This document shows, in pieces, positions 16,588 to 25,868 of a stretch of 64,000 nucleotides of DNA. Position 1 is the stretch's first letter, and every line of letters starts with the position of its first letter. The notes under the pieces are model-generated. The model saw nothing but the letters and a program-made list of their open reading frames with translations, was not told where the DNA came from and ran no database searches. Source of the DNA: Epilithonimonas zeae (GTDB taxonomy: Bacteria; Bacteroidota; Bacteroidia; Flavobacteriales; Weeksellaceae); contig NZ_CP075338.1 of the NCBI RefSeq assembly GCF_023278365.1, positions 3,720,001 through 3,784,000 on the forward strand, written 5' to 3'. The position numbers and the translations under genes are program-made.

Positions 16588-18915
16588 ATGAAAAAGTTTG
16601 TAATCTTAGCTGCGTTGGCTTTATCGCCTTTCTTTTTGGCGCAGGAACTTGTAACCAAACCAGTTCAGTCTTATCAAACAGAAAAATACCAGTCAAAGAA
16701 AAAAGCTTTCATCGATAATCTGATTTCAAAAATGACTCTGGAAGAAAAAATCGGTCAGTTGAATTTGCCTTCATCTGGAGACTTTACAACTGGTACAGCC
16801 CAGAGTTCAGATATCGGAAAAAAAATTGAACAAGGTTTAGTTGGCGGTTTATTTAACATAAAAGGTGTTGATAAAATCCGCGACGTTCAGAAGGTAGCAG
16901 TAGAGAAAAGCCGTCTGAAAATTCCAATGATTTTCGGTATGGATGTGATCCACGGTTATGAAACTTCTTTCCCTATTCCATTAGGTTTAGCCTCATCGTG
17001 GGATATTAATTTAATCCAAAGATCAGCTCAGATTGCCGCCCAGGAATCTACAGCAGATGGTATCAACTGGACGTTCTCTCCAATGACGGATATCTCAAGA
17101 GATCCAAGATGGGGTAGAGTTTCCGAGGGTTCTGGTGAAGATCCATATCTGGGAAGTGAGGTTGCAAAGGCAATGGTTTTTGGTTACCAAGGAACAGACC
17201 TTTCTAAAAATAACACAATGTTGGCTTGTCTTAAACACTTTGCGCTTTACGGAGCACCGGAAGGTGGAAGAGATTACAATACAGTTGATATGAGCCACGT
17301 ATCAATGTTTAACAATTACTTTCCACCTTACAAAGCGGCTGTTGAAGCTGGAGTTGGTTCTGTGATGGCTTCTTTTAACGAAGTGGATGGTGTTCCTGCA
17401 ACTGGAAACAAGTGGTTGATGACAGATGTTCTGAGAGACCAATGGAAGTTCAAAGGCTTTGTGGTGACGGATTACACAGGAATCAATGAAATGGTAGATC
17501 ACGGAATGGGAGATTTGCAACAGGTTTCTGCTTTGGCAATGAACGCCGGAATTGACATGGATATGGTTGGTGAGGGTTTCCTTAAAACTTTGAAAAAATC
17601 AATCTCTGAAGGAAAAGTTTCTGAACAAACTGTAACAGATGCCGCAAGAAGAATCTTGGAAGCTAAATATGATCTTGGTCTTTTTGATGATCCTTACAAA
17701 TATACGGACTCTAAAAGAGCTCAGAAAGAGGTTTTCAGCCCGAAACATTTGGAAGCAGCAAGAACTATTTCTGCGAATTCTATGGTTTTGATGAAAAATG
17801 ACAAGCAGGTTCTTCCTCTTAAAAAATCAGGCACTGTTGCTGTAATTGGCCCATTGGCTGATAACTCAGTTAATATGCCAGGAACCTGGAGCGTTGCTGC
17901 AAAACATGCTAATTCGATCTCATTATTGAGAGGTCTTAAAGAAACTGTGGGTAAAGACGTGAATTTCATCTACGCAAAAGGAAGCAACATTTACGAATCT
18001 GCAACAATGGAAGAAAGAGCAACAATGTTCGGGAAAACTGCAGACAGAGATAACCGTTCTGCAGATCAAATCAGAAAAGAAGCTGTTGAGATTGCAAGCA
18101 AAGCGGATGTAGTGGTTTTAGCAATTGGGGAAAGTGCCGAGATGAGCGGAGAATCTAGCTCAAGAACAGATATCGGAATTCCGGAAACTCAAAAAGAATT
18201 GTTGAGAGAACTTAAGAAAACCGGAAAACCAATTGTTTTAGTTCTGTTTACGGGTCGTCCATTAGTATTAACAGAAGAATCTGAACTAGCAGATGCAATG
18301 TTGAATGTTTGGTTTCCTGGAAGTATGGCTGGATACGCAGTTTCTGATGTGCTTTACGGAAAAGTGAATCCTTCGGCGAAGTTGCCGATGACTTTCCCAA
18401 GAAGTGTTGGTCAGGTTCCAATCTACTACAATGCTAAAAATACGGGTCGTCCACTAAGTACCGAGAATACTGAGAAATGTAATTTTGATAAATTCCGTTC
18501 CAATTATCTGGACGAGTGTAACACGCCGCTTTATCCATTTGGATATGGTTTGAGTTATTCTAAATTCGATTATTCTGATATTTCAGTTTCTAATGCAAAA
18601 CCATCTGGAAATGCAGAAATCGAAGCGACTGTAACATTGACCAATAGTGGAAAATATGATGGAGCAGAAGTGGTTCAGCTTTATATCAGAGATTTGGTTG
18701 GAAGTATTACAAGACCGGTTAAAGAATTGAAAGGTTTCCAAAAAGTTTATCTGAAAGCAGGCGAAAGCAAAAAAGTAACGTTCAAAATCTCTCCGGAAGA
18801 TTTGAAGTTCTATAACAGCCAATTGAAGTTTGATTGGGAAGCTGGCGATTTCGATGTGATGATCGGAACCAATTCTCACGATGTGAAAACAACGAGAATT
18901 ACCTGGACAAAATAA
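16588..18915 (+). CDS. bglX: GH3 beta-glucosidase (BglX-like)
   Basis: The 775-residue protein has a signal peptide (cleavage near FLAQ), the GH3 N-terminal barrel (about 45-385), the GH3 C-terminal domain (about 400-630) and a fibronectin type III-like domain (about 680-765). The nucleophile is Asp295 in GFVVTDYTG, and the acid/base Glu lies in the MSGESSSR loop. WGRVSEGSGEDPYLG is the typical substrate-pocket motif. It releases glucose from the non-reducing end of beta-gluco-oligosaccharides in the periplasm. In this locus it would finish what the GH144-like lipoprotein starts. Length and motifs match BglX; the preferred linkage is unknown. Confidence 0.95.
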   Translation: MKKFVILAALALSPFFLAQELVTKPVQSYQTEKYQSKKKAFIDNLISKMTLEEKIGQLNLPSSGDFTTGTAQSSDIGKKIEQGLVGGLFNIKGVDKIRDVQKVAVEKSRLKIPMIFGMDVIHGYETSFPIPLGLASSWDINLIQRSAQIAAQESTADGINWTFSPMTDISRDPRWGRVSEGSGEDPYLGSEVAKAMVFGYQGTDLSKNNTMLACLKHFALYGAPEGGRDYNTVDMSHVSMFNNYFPPYKAAVEAGVGSVMASFNEVDGVPATGNKWLMTDVLRDQWKFKGFVVTDYTGINEMVDHGMGDLQQVSALAMNAGIDMDMVGEGFLKTLKKSISEGKVSEQTVTDAARRILEAKYDLGLFDDPYKYTDSKRAQKEVFSPKHLEAARTISANSMVLMKNDKQVLPLKKSGTVAVIGPLADNSVNMPGTWSVAAKHANSISLLRGLKETVGKDVNFIYAKGSNIYESATMEERATMFGKTADRDNRSADQIRKEAVEIASKADVVVLAIGESAEMSGESSSRTDIGIPETQKELLRELKKTGKPIVLVLFTGRPLVLTEESELADAMLNVWFPGSMAGYAVSDVLYGKVNPSAKLPMTFPRSVGQVPIYYNAKNTGRPLSTENTEKCNFDKFRSNYLDECNTPLYPFGYGLSYSKFDYSDISVSNAKPSGNAEIEATVTLTNSGKYDGAEVVQLYIRDLVGSITRPVKELKGFQKVYLKAGESKKVTFKISPEDLKFYNSQLKFDWEAGDFDVMIGTNSHDVKTTRITWTK

Positions 18916-18936
18916 AATTTAATCCAAATTAATATT

Positions 18937-18977
18937 AAAAAGCCTTTCAGAACTTATATCTGAAAGGCTTTTATTTT
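18937..18977 (+). terminator. intrinsic terminator after GH3
   Basis: AAAAGCCTTTCAGA pairs with TCTGAAAGGCTTTT across a 7-nt loop and is followed by T-rich sequence. It ends the glucan-locus transcript. Confidence 0.92.
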
Positions 18978-19016
18978 TATAAATATTTTAAGTCTGAAGC
19001 TCTTTGATAAATCAAA

Positions 19017-19042
19017 ATTGTCAGCTTGAGGCTCTTGAAGAC
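19017..19042 (+). repeat. 26-nt dispersed repeat, copy B
   Basis: It reads ATTGTCAGCTTGAGGCTC and then TTGAAGAC, matching copies A (5452-5477) and C (47560-47585) at most positions. It lies between two convergent genes. Confidence 0.6.
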
Positions 19043-19054
19043 TTTATAAATAAT

Positions 19055-20413
19055 TTATTCCTTAATAATTTTTGTAGTCAAAATTCTCATACCTTCTTTT
19101 TTAAGATTGAGAATATAAGTTCCAGTTTTTAGCATGGAAACATCAACTGATTGATTAACATCGGAAACCAAAGCCTGATGAACAATCTTTCCTGATAAAT
19201 CAACAACTTCTGCAGAAATATTTTTCTCATTAAGGTTTTTGATAAAAATTATATTTTTTGCAGGATTAGGTGTTACAAGAATTTGATTTTTATTAAGGTC
19301 GGAAACTGCCAGGTTATTGGTTTTTATTTTAAAAATCTTCCCGTTAGATGCAGCAATGTAGAGTTGTTTGTCATTATCTTCCCCGAATGTGGTAAACATA
19401 TTTCCAGAAAAAGCGGATGTCCAGATAATGGTTGTGTTATCAAGAATGCCGATTTGAGTTGAACAATAATCTGCAAAAAGATACTTGCCAATCAGGTCTG
19501 TGTAGAGATTTCCTCTGTAAACGTATCCGCCCGTAATGGAACATTTTCCACCAGAATGATCATATTGCACAATCGGAAAAGTCATTGTAGAAGCACTGGC
19601 GCAACCGGCTGTATTATAGGTGTTGTTTCCTTCGTAGCATCTCCAGCCGTAGTTTACAGCAGGCGTTGTTGCGGGAACTTTATTTATTTCTTCAATCAAA
19701 TTTTGACCTACGTCTGCAATCCAGATATTGTTCGTAGTTCTGTCAAAAGAATATTTCCAGCCGTTTCTAAGTCCGTACGACCAGATTTCATCCGCACCAT
19801 CTATACCAACAAAGGGATTGGTCGGAGGAATATTGTAAGCATTGTCAGAATTAACATCGATTCTCAATAGTTTTCCCAATAGAGAATTTTTGTTTTGTGC
19901 ATTGTTATCAGTATCGCCGGCACCTCCGCCATCACCAGTAGAGATGTAAAGGTAACCATCCGCACCGAAATGAATACTTCCTCCATTGTGATTGGTATTA
20001 TTTTTTGGAATGGATACCATCACTTTTTCAGTGGTCACATCCGCCGTGTTTGGGTTGCTGGAATTGGCTGTAAATCTGGAAACCGTAATGGTTCTGCCAG
20101 CTCTATTGTAATAAACATAGAAATAACGATTGTTGGCAAAGTCTGGGTGGAAAGCCAAGCCCAATAAGCCCATTTCTCCGCTGAAATTGACTCGGTCTGT
20201 GATATTAAGAAAATTAGTGGTTTCAAAGGTTCCGTTGGTGTTCAAAATTCTGATGGTTCCGGATTGTTGGACAACAAAAAGTCTGTTGTCATTGGTTGGC
20301 GAAGCGATAATTTCTACAGGATTGGAGGCGGTTGCAAACTCTTCAAGAGAAATTTGTTGAGATTGGACTTCCGAAGCAAAAGCCAAGGAAAGAAGAAGTA
20401 AGATTTTTTTCAT
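19055..20413 (-). CDS. secreted PQQ-dependent sugar dehydrogenase-like protein with T9SS tail
   Basis: The 452-residue protein has a signal peptide (cleavage near VQSQ) and a six-bladed beta-propeller of the glucose/sorbosone dehydrogenase family (about 20-365), with GEMGLLGLAFHPDF, NHNGGSIHFGADGYLYISTG and IWSYGLRNGWKYSFD. A type A T9SS sorting domain follows (about 378-452, ILVTPNPAKNIIFIKNL to GTYILNLKKEG). Known relatives oxidise aldoses using soluble PQQ and calcium; many flavobacterial members have never been tested, so enzymatic activity is inferred. It is exported through the outer membrane and probably surface-bound or released. It is convergent with the glucan locus and could act on released sugars. 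Confidence 0.88.
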   Translation of the reverse strand: MKKILLLLSLAFASEVQSQQISLEEFATASNPVEIIASPTNDNRLFVVQQSGTIRILNTNGTFETTNFLNITDRVNFSGEMGLLGLAFHPDFANNRYFYVYYNRAGRTITVSRFTANSSNPNTADVTTEKVMVSIPKNNTNHNGGSIHFGADGYLYISTGDGGGAGDTDNNAQNKNSLLGKLLRIDVNSDNAYNIPPTNPFVGIDGADEIWSYGLRNGWKYSFDRTTNNIWIADVGQNLIEEINKVPATTPAVNYGWRCYEGNNTYNTAGCASASTMTFPIVQYDHSGGKCSITGGYVYRGNLYTDLIGKYLFADYCSTQIGILDNTTIIWTSAFSGNMFTTFGEDNDKQLYIAASNGKIFKIKTNNLAVSDLNKNQILVTPNPAKNIIFIKNLNEKNISAEVVDLSGKIVHQALVSDVNQSVDVSMLKTGTYILNLKKEGMRILTTKIIKE

Positions 20414-20600
20414 AACTGATTATTTTAGAATTGGTTATTTAAATTATCAAAATTAATACCTAATTTAATTATTTTTATTTAATCTTTAAAATTCATCAAT
20501 TTTTATCAGATTTTTATTAAAAAAATAAGATATATTATTTGTAAATAGCCAATGTCCGCATATTTCTCATTTTCAAATTCTTATTTCCACTATAAATCAT

Positions 20601-20608
20601 TATATTTG
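20601..20608 (+). promoter_or_regulatory. -7 promoter box for secDF
   Basis: TATATTTG matches TAnnTTTG and lies 29 nt before the secDF start. No convincing -33 box is present. Confidence 0.5.
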
Positions 20609-20637
20609 CCGACTAAAATTATATATATCGTAAGAAA

Positions 20638-23547
20638 ATGCAAGGAAAAGGACTCGTTACACTAGTTGCCATCGTTCTTGGATTGATTTGTCTCAATGAG
20701 CTTCTGCCTTCTTTCTATGCCAATAAAATAGAAAAAGAAGCAAGAGCTGTTGCAGGTGAGAATCAGTTGAAATACCAAGCCGAACTCGACAGACTTTCTA
20801 AAGACACGCTTAATTTAGGTTTTACAAAACTGGATTATGCTTCGGCTAGACAGAAAGAAATGAAACTCGGATTGGATCTTAAAGGTGGTATCAACGTATT
20901 GCTAGAGATCAACCAAAGAGATTTGGTTAACGATCTTAGTAATTATTCTACAAATGCTACTTTAATAGAAGCACTTAACAGAACCGACAAAGCTCAGAAA
21001 AACTCAAGTAAACAATACATCGAGGATTTCTTCACCCAGTTCGAAGCTGTTAACAAAGAAAAGGGAACCAACCTAAAACTTGCAGATCCTGAGATCTTCG
21101 GTAATACTAATCTTTCTGAGATTAAGTTCAATACACCAGATGAGCAGGTCAAAAATATCGTAAGAAAAAAAATCGATGCGTCTGTTGGAACAGCTTATGA
21201 AGTTCTTAGAACACGTATCGACAAAATGGGTGTTACGCAGCCAAACGTTCAGAGAGTTCCTGGAACTGGAAGAATCTTGGTGGAAATGCCTGGTATCAAA
21301 GATATCGAAAGAGTTAAAAAAATGTTGGCGACTTCTGCGAAACTTCAGTTTTGGGAAGTACAGTTAATGCAGGAAGTTGTTCCTTATTTCTCTCAGTTGG
21401 ATCAATTGGTTAAAGCTAAAGGAGACTCTATCGGTGTTGCAAAAACTACGAATTTGATGAACTTGATTCAATTGAATTCTACACCTGGAAATGCTGTTGC
21501 AAACGTAAAATTGTCTGATACTGCAGTTGTAAATAAATTACTTAATAGTGATGCGGCAATCAAAGCAAGACCTATTAACTTGAAATACACCCAGTTTATG
21601 TGGGGTTACAAGCCTGAGAATAATACTTCTAACAGCCTTGTATTATACGCTATCCGTGGAAATATCACTCAGAAAGCACCAGTTGACGGTGCTGTAGAAT
21701 CTGCAAATATCAACTATGACCAATTGGGTCGTATCGTGGTAGATATGCAGATGGATTCTCAGGGAGCTCGTGATTGGAAAACAATGACGGAAAAAAACAA
21801 AGGTAAAGTAGTTGCTGTAACTTTGGATAACAGAGTGTACACAGCGCCTTCTGTAAATGAAGTGATTCCTAACGGTAGAACTCAGATTTCCGGAAACTTT
21901 ACTCAGGAAGAAGCTAAAGATTTGGTAGACGTTCTTGGTGCTGGAAAATTGCCTGCAGGTGCAAAAATTGTACAGGCAGACGTTGTAGGTCCATCTCTTG
22001 GCGCGGAGTCTATCAATGATGGTATTATGTCATTCCTTATTGCATTTGCTATTATCATTGTTTACATCATTTTCTATTACGGTGGAGCAGGTGTGTATGC
22101 AGTTATTGCAATGACCATTAACTTGTTCTACATCTTCGGAATTATGGATTCTGTGGATGCTACTCTTACACTTCCTGGTATTGCGGGTATCGTATTATCT
22201 ATGGCGATGGCGGTAGATGCGAACGTAATTATCTATGAAAGAACCAAAGAAGAATTGTTCCTTGGAAAAGGAATTATGGAGGCTTATAAAGATGGTTTCA
22301 AACATGCGATTTCTGCGATTATTGATGGTCACGCAACGACTTTCATTACAGCATTGATTCTTTATATCTTCGGAACTGGACCGATTAAAGGTTTTGCAGT
22401 AACGTTGATGATTGGATTGGTAATGACATTGTTTACTTCGGTATTGTTATCGAGAGTGATGATTTTCAGCAGACTGGAAAAAGGAAAAACGCTTTCTGTT
22501 TGGACTGCACCTACCAAAAATCTTTTCAGAAATACTTGGTTAGATTTTATCGGAAAAAGAAAATGGTCTTACATCGTATCAGGTATATTAATGGTAATCG
22601 CCATTGCATCTATTGCAATCAACGGTTTCAAATATGGTATTGATTTCACAGGTGGACGTAACTTTGTAGTGAGATTCGAAAAACCGGTTGATGCAGAAAA
22701 AATTGAAGCTAGTATCGGCAAATTGATGGTAACTGCGGATGGTCAGAATAATATCGTAGAAGCTAAAACATTTGGTAACTCTTCTCAATTGAAAATCACA
22801 ACCGATTATTTAATTGATGATGAGTCATTAACAGCTGACCAGACTGTAGAACAAAAAATATACGAAGGATTGAAGTCTGAATTACCAGCAGGTATGACTT
22901 TAGCAGAATTTAAGTCTGCAGATAAAGGTCACGCTGGTATTGTTTCTTCAACCAAAGTTGGACCTACAGTGGCGGATGATATCAAAACACACGGTATGTT
23001 GGCAGTAGCTGCATCATTGCTTGGTATCTTCATCTATATCTTGGTAAGATTTGACAAATGGCAGTTCTCTCTTGGAGCGGTTGCTGGTCTATTCCACGAT
23101 ACGGTGGTGATCTTAGGTGTTTACTCATTGTTCTACAAAGTGATGCCTTTCAATATGGAAATCAATCAGGATTTCATTGCAGCGATTTTGACGGTAATTG
23201 GTTACTCAATTAATGATACCGTAATTATCTTTGACAGAATTAGAGAATATCTTCGTGAGAAAAAAGCATTGACTTTGGCTGGATTGTTTGATGATTCAAT
23301 TTCTAGTACAATCGGTCGAACGTTCAACACGTCTTTCACTACGATCTTGGTAATCTTGGCGATTTTCATCTTCGGTGGAGATAACCTAAGAGGATTTATG
23401 TTCTGTCTATTGATTGGTATTGGATTTGGTACTTATTCATCCATCTTCATTGCATCGGCCACGGCTTATGACTTCCTAAAAGGAAAGAAGAAAGAAGATA
23501 AAGTAACAGGGAAATCTTCCATCAGCAATGCTGAAATAGTGAATTAA
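20638..23547 (+). CDS. secDF: fused protein translocase subunit SecDF
   Basis: The 969-residue protein joins SecD and SecF in one chain, the usual form in Bacteroidota. The SecD part has an N-terminal membrane helix, the motif GLDLKGGINVLLE (about 80), a large periplasmic domain and five further membrane helices ending near residue 630, including MAMAVDANVIIYERTKEE. The SecF part starts near 645 (WSYIVSGILMVIAI, IDFTGGRNFVVRF) and has the matching helix set with GYSINDTVIIFDRIREYLR. It uses the proton gradient to help pull secreted proteins through SecYEG, which matters here because many window products are exported. It is a stand-alone gene between two strong terminators. Confidence 0.97.
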   Translation: MQGKGLVTLVAIVLGLICLNELLPSFYANKIEKEARAVAGENQLKYQAELDRLSKDTLNLGFTKLDYASARQKEMKLGLDLKGGINVLLEINQRDLVNDLSNYSTNATLIEALNRTDKAQKNSSKQYIEDFFTQFEAVNKEKGTNLKLADPEIFGNTNLSEIKFNTPDEQVKNIVRKKIDASVGTAYEVLRTRIDKMGVTQPNVQRVPGTGRILVEMPGIKDIERVKKMLATSAKLQFWEVQLMQEVVPYFSQLDQLVKAKGDSIGVAKTTNLMNLIQLNSTPGNAVANVKLSDTAVVNKLLNSDAAIKARPINLKYTQFMWGYKPENNTSNSLVLYAIRGNITQKAPVDGAVESANINYDQLGRIVVDMQMDSQGARDWKTMTEKNKGKVVAVTLDNRVYTAPSVNEVIPNGRTQISGNFTQEEAKDLVDVLGAGKLPAGAKIVQADVVGPSLGAESINDGIMSFLIAFAIIIVYIIFYYGGAGVYAVIAMTINLFYIFGIMDSVDATLTLPGIAGIVLSMAMAVDANVIIYERTKEELFLGKGIMEAYKDGFKHAISAIIDGHATTFITALILYIFGTGPIKGFAVTLMIGLVMTLFTSVLLSRVMIFSRLEKGKTLSVWTAPTKNLFRNTWLDFIGKRKWSYIVSGILMVIAIASIAINGFKYGIDFTGGRNFVVRFEKPVDAEKIEASIGKLMVTADGQNNIVEAKTFGNSSQLKITTDYLIDDESLTADQTVEQKIYEGLKSELPAGMTLAEFKSADKGHAGIVSSTKVGPTVADDIKTHGMLAVAASLLGIFIYILVRFDKWQFSLGAVAGLFHDTVVILGVYSLFYKVMPFNMEINQDFIAAILTVIGYSINDTVIIFDRIREYLREKKALTLAGLFDDSISSTIGRTFNTSFTTILVILAIFIFGGDNLRGFMFCLLIGIGFGTYSSIFIASATAYDFLKGKKKEDKVTGKSSISNAEIVN

Positions 23548-23567
23548 TTTTCTTAAAATATATAATG

Positions 23568-23598
23568 AAAAGCTCTCAATCACTTGAGAGCTTTTTTT
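23568..23598 (+). terminator. intrinsic terminator after secDF
   Basis: AAAAGCTCTCAA pairs with TTGAGAGCTTTT around a TCAC loop and is followed by a T run. Confidence 0.93.
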
Positions 23599-23640
23599 GT
23601 GCTTTCACTCAAACTTTAAATATATTTTAAAAAAGCATTT

Positions 23641-23720
23641 TTGTCATTCTGAAGGAATCTATGCAAAGTGAATCAACGCAATGAATTATCTGCTATGTCT
23701 AGATTCCTCTGGAATGACAA
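23641..23720. repeat. imperfect inverted repeat (TTGTCATTC ... GAATGACAA)
   Basis: The 21-nt arms at 23641-23661 and 23700-23720 pair except at three central positions, giving a long hairpin with a 38-nt loop. It sits in the gap between secDF and a convergent lipoprotein gene and looks like the GTCATTCTGAAGGAATCT-type palindromes dispersed in flavobacterial genomes. The family assignment is from memory. Confidence 0.6.
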
Positions 23721-23817
23721 ACTAAGTGTTCTACCAATAGAAATCAAAAAATCCTGCAGCCCAAAGCTCTACATGATAAAAATTGAACCAACTCATTTGT
23801 ATAATATTGAATTGGAA

Positions 23818-24186
23818 TTATTGCTTTGTAAGTGTCCAGGTGCCTTGTTGGTCTTTATCTTTCCAAGTACCCTTTTTGTCTTTTAAGTTACCATATAATG
23901 TAAAACTCAATGTGTCGGACATCACAGGTTGTAATGTGCCATCGTCATAGACATAGCTGGCCAGATCTACTTCTGTACGACCTAAAGAGCCAGTGATATT
24001 ACCACTTTTAGAAACTTCAATGGTCAATGTTCCTACTTGAGCGCCGTTGTAAGTCCCTACCCATTTTCCCATAAAGGGTGAGGTATGGTTTTCTTCTTCT
24101 TTCTGTTTCCAATAATTGTCTGAGATTTGGTCGCAGGATGTGATGGCGAAAAATAAGGCTAAAATTAGCATGATTTTGATTTTCAT
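23818..24186 (-). CDS. small lipoprotein, function unknown
   Basis: The 122-residue protein has a lipoprotein signal (MKIKIMLILALFFAITSC, lipid Cys18) and a compact beta-rich domain (about 38-122) with repeated short strands: GKWVGTYNGAQVGTLTIEV, SFTLYGNLKDKKGTWK, QQGTWTLTK. The pattern resembles small lipocalin-like or calycin lipoproteins of Bacteroidota, but I cannot name a family. It is a single gene, convergent with secDF. Confidence 0.75.
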   Translation of the reverse strand: MKIKIMLILALFFAITSCDQISDNYWKQKEEENHTSPFMGKWVGTYNGAQVGTLTIEVSKSGNITGSLGRTEVDLASYVYDDGTLQPVMSDTLSFTLYGNLKDKKGTWKDKDQQGTWTLTKQ

Positions 24187-24506
24187 TGGTGGTTAAGTAT
24201 TTTTAAAGAAACAAATTAAAGATATAGTATTTTTTTGTTCCAATATGAGTCCATATTTATTTTTTTCTCTTCTGGTATTGAGTATATCGAAAAATATCTT
24301 TTGCAAGTCCTTTTGATAGATTGTCTGCCCAAATTATAATGTTATTACCATACATTGAAGGAACAATCGCTTCATTATTTAGCTATTGATTTATGTAATT
24401 AGACTTAAAATTATCAGATATTTAATTTAAATTTTTTTTCTAAAAATAGCAATTCTAAGATTTTTAAATAGAATTGTAATTTCAAAAAAATATTATCTTC
24501 GCAGAC
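24187..24506. other. 320-nt intergenic region with a possible gene remnant
   Basis: This is the divergent upstream region of the lipoprotein and the MFS gene, very AT-rich. The only coding-like signal is a short minus-strand frame at 24257-24355 (listed separately). A weak -7 box TATCTTCG lies about 5 nt before the MFS start codon and is too close to be trusted. I see no operator for a TetR-type repressor. Confidence 0.5.
24257..24355 (-). pseudogene. possible 32-residue ORF or C-terminal gene remnant
   Basis: A minus-strand frame with protein-like composition ends WADNLSKGLAKDIFRYTQYQ and then KRKK before a stop codon. The frame stays open upstream for about 9 more codons (LNNEAIVPS) to a stop, with the first ATG at 24355. 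The amphipathic, non-repetitive sequence looks like the tail of a degraded gene. I do not recognise the family, and chance is a real alternative. Confidence 0.25.
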
Positions 24507-25724
24507 ATGAAAACAAACCAAAAATCAGCAGCTATAGGATTTATATTTATCACTTTGTTGATCGATATTACAGGTTGGGGGATTATCATTCCCGTGGTAC
24601 CGAAACTGATAGAAGAACTGATCCACGCAGACATCAGTGAGGCTGCCAAATATGGTGGTTGGTTGAGTTTTGCTTATGCTTTCATACAATTCGTTTTTTC
24701 GCCTTTGGTTGGTAATCTGAGTGATAAATACGGTAGAAGACCAGTGATTTTGTTGTCGCTTTTTGGGTTTTCTATAGACTATATTTTTCTGGCGTTGGCG
24801 CCAAGTATCTGGTGGCTTTTCGTAGGTAGAATCATTGCCGGAATCACCGGAGCGAGTGTCACGACTGCGAGTGCCTACATTGCCGATATCTCTACAGATG
24901 AAGATCGTGCGAAGAATTTTGGATTGATTGGGGCAGCTTTTGGCTTAGGCTTTATCATCGGTCCTGTATTAGGTGGTGTTTTGGGACATTATGGAGCGAG
25001 AGTTCCGTTCTATGCAGCAGCGGTTTTGTGTATGATCAATTTTATTTACGGTTATTTTATCCTGCCGGAAAGTCTTAGCAAGGAAAACCGAAGAGAGTTC
25101 AGTTGGAAAAGAGCGAACCCGATCGGGTCTTTCAAATTCCTAAGAAAACACCCTGAAATCTCAGCGCTCACCACTGCTTTGATTTTGATTTATATTGGCG
25201 GACACGCCGTACAAAGTAACTGGAGTTTCTACACGATGTACAGATTTAGCTGGGATGAAAGAATGGTAGGAATTTCGCTGGGTGTTGTTGGTCTTTTGGT
25301 TGGATTGGTGCAAGGTGTTCTGATCCGATGGATCAATCCTAAAATAGGTGATCAGAAAAGTATCTTTTATGGACTGATGCTGTATGCTGCGGGAATGCTG
25401 CTTTACGCTTTTGCAACAGAAGGTTGGATGATGTTGGTTTTCACAATTCCTTATTGTTTAGGTGGGATTTGTGGTCCTGCGTTGCAGTCCATCATTACCA
25501 AGAATATTCCGTCCAACGAGCAGGGCGAACTACAAGGTGCGTTAACGAGTCTAATGAGTGCAACTTCTATCATCGGTCCGCCCTTGATGACGAATCTATT
25601 TTATTATTTCACACACAAAGATGCACCGTTTTTGTTTCCGGGAGCGCCATTTTTCTTGGCATTCTTGCTATTTGCAGTAAGTATTTATTTTGTTTATATA
25701 AGCTTTAAAAAGGACAAAATTTAG
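24507..25724 (+). CDS. TCR/Tet-family MFS efflux transporter
   Basis: The 405-residue protein has 12 predicted membrane helices. MFS motif A is [19 protein letters not shown], and the helix 5 antiporter motif C is [19 protein letters not shown]. This arrangement matches the tetracycline-resistance-type drug:H+ antiporters (TetA-like), but chromosomal flavobacterial members are widespread and their substrates are mostly untested. No TetR gene adjoins it, so inducible tetracycline resistance is not supported by context. It is a single gene facing a ClC channel gene. Confidence 0.88.
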   Translation: MKTNQKSAAIGFIFITLLIDITGWGIIIPVVPKLIEELIHADISEAAKYGGWLSFAYAFIQFVFSPLVGNLSDKYGRRPVILLSLFGFSIDYIFLALAPSIWWLFVGRIIAGITGASVTTASAYIADISTDEDRAKNFGLIGAAFGLGFIIGPVLGGVLGHYGARVPFYAAAVLCMINFIYGYFILPESLSKENRREFSWKRANPIGSFKFLRKHPEISALTTALILIYIGGHAVQSNWSFYTMYRFSWDERMVGISLGVVGLLVGLVQGVLIRWINPKIGDQKSIFYGLMLYAAGMLLYAFATEGWMMLVFTIPYCLGGICGPALQSIITKNIPSNEQGELQGALTSLMSATSIIGPPLMTNLFYYFTHKDAPFLFPGAPFFLAFLLFAVSIYFVYISFKKDKI

Positions 25725-25734
25725 TTACTAATAA

Positions 25735-25806
25735 AACCACATAGACACATAGGGATTTTTAAACTTAGTTTTTATCTTAAACACAAAACTATGTGTCTAT
25801 GTGGTT
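25735..25806. repeat. perfect 18-bp inverted repeat between convergent genes
   Basis: The arms AACCACATAGACACATAG (25735-25752) and CTATGTGTCTATGTGGTT (25789-25806) are perfect complements around a 36-nt AT-rich loop. The position between two convergent stop codons suits a two-way transcription end point. The sequence has an internal ACATAG repeat. Confidence 0.75.
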
Positions 25807-25868
25807 CAGAATTTTCCAGAATAATTAAAATAATCCGCTGAATCTGTCAGATTGGCAAGGGTGTTAAT

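Noticed and set aside
24507-25724. Acquired tetracycline-resistance gene
   Set aside because: There is no tetR, no mobile element and no base-composition break; the broader Tet-type MFS family is common on flavobacterial chromosomes.
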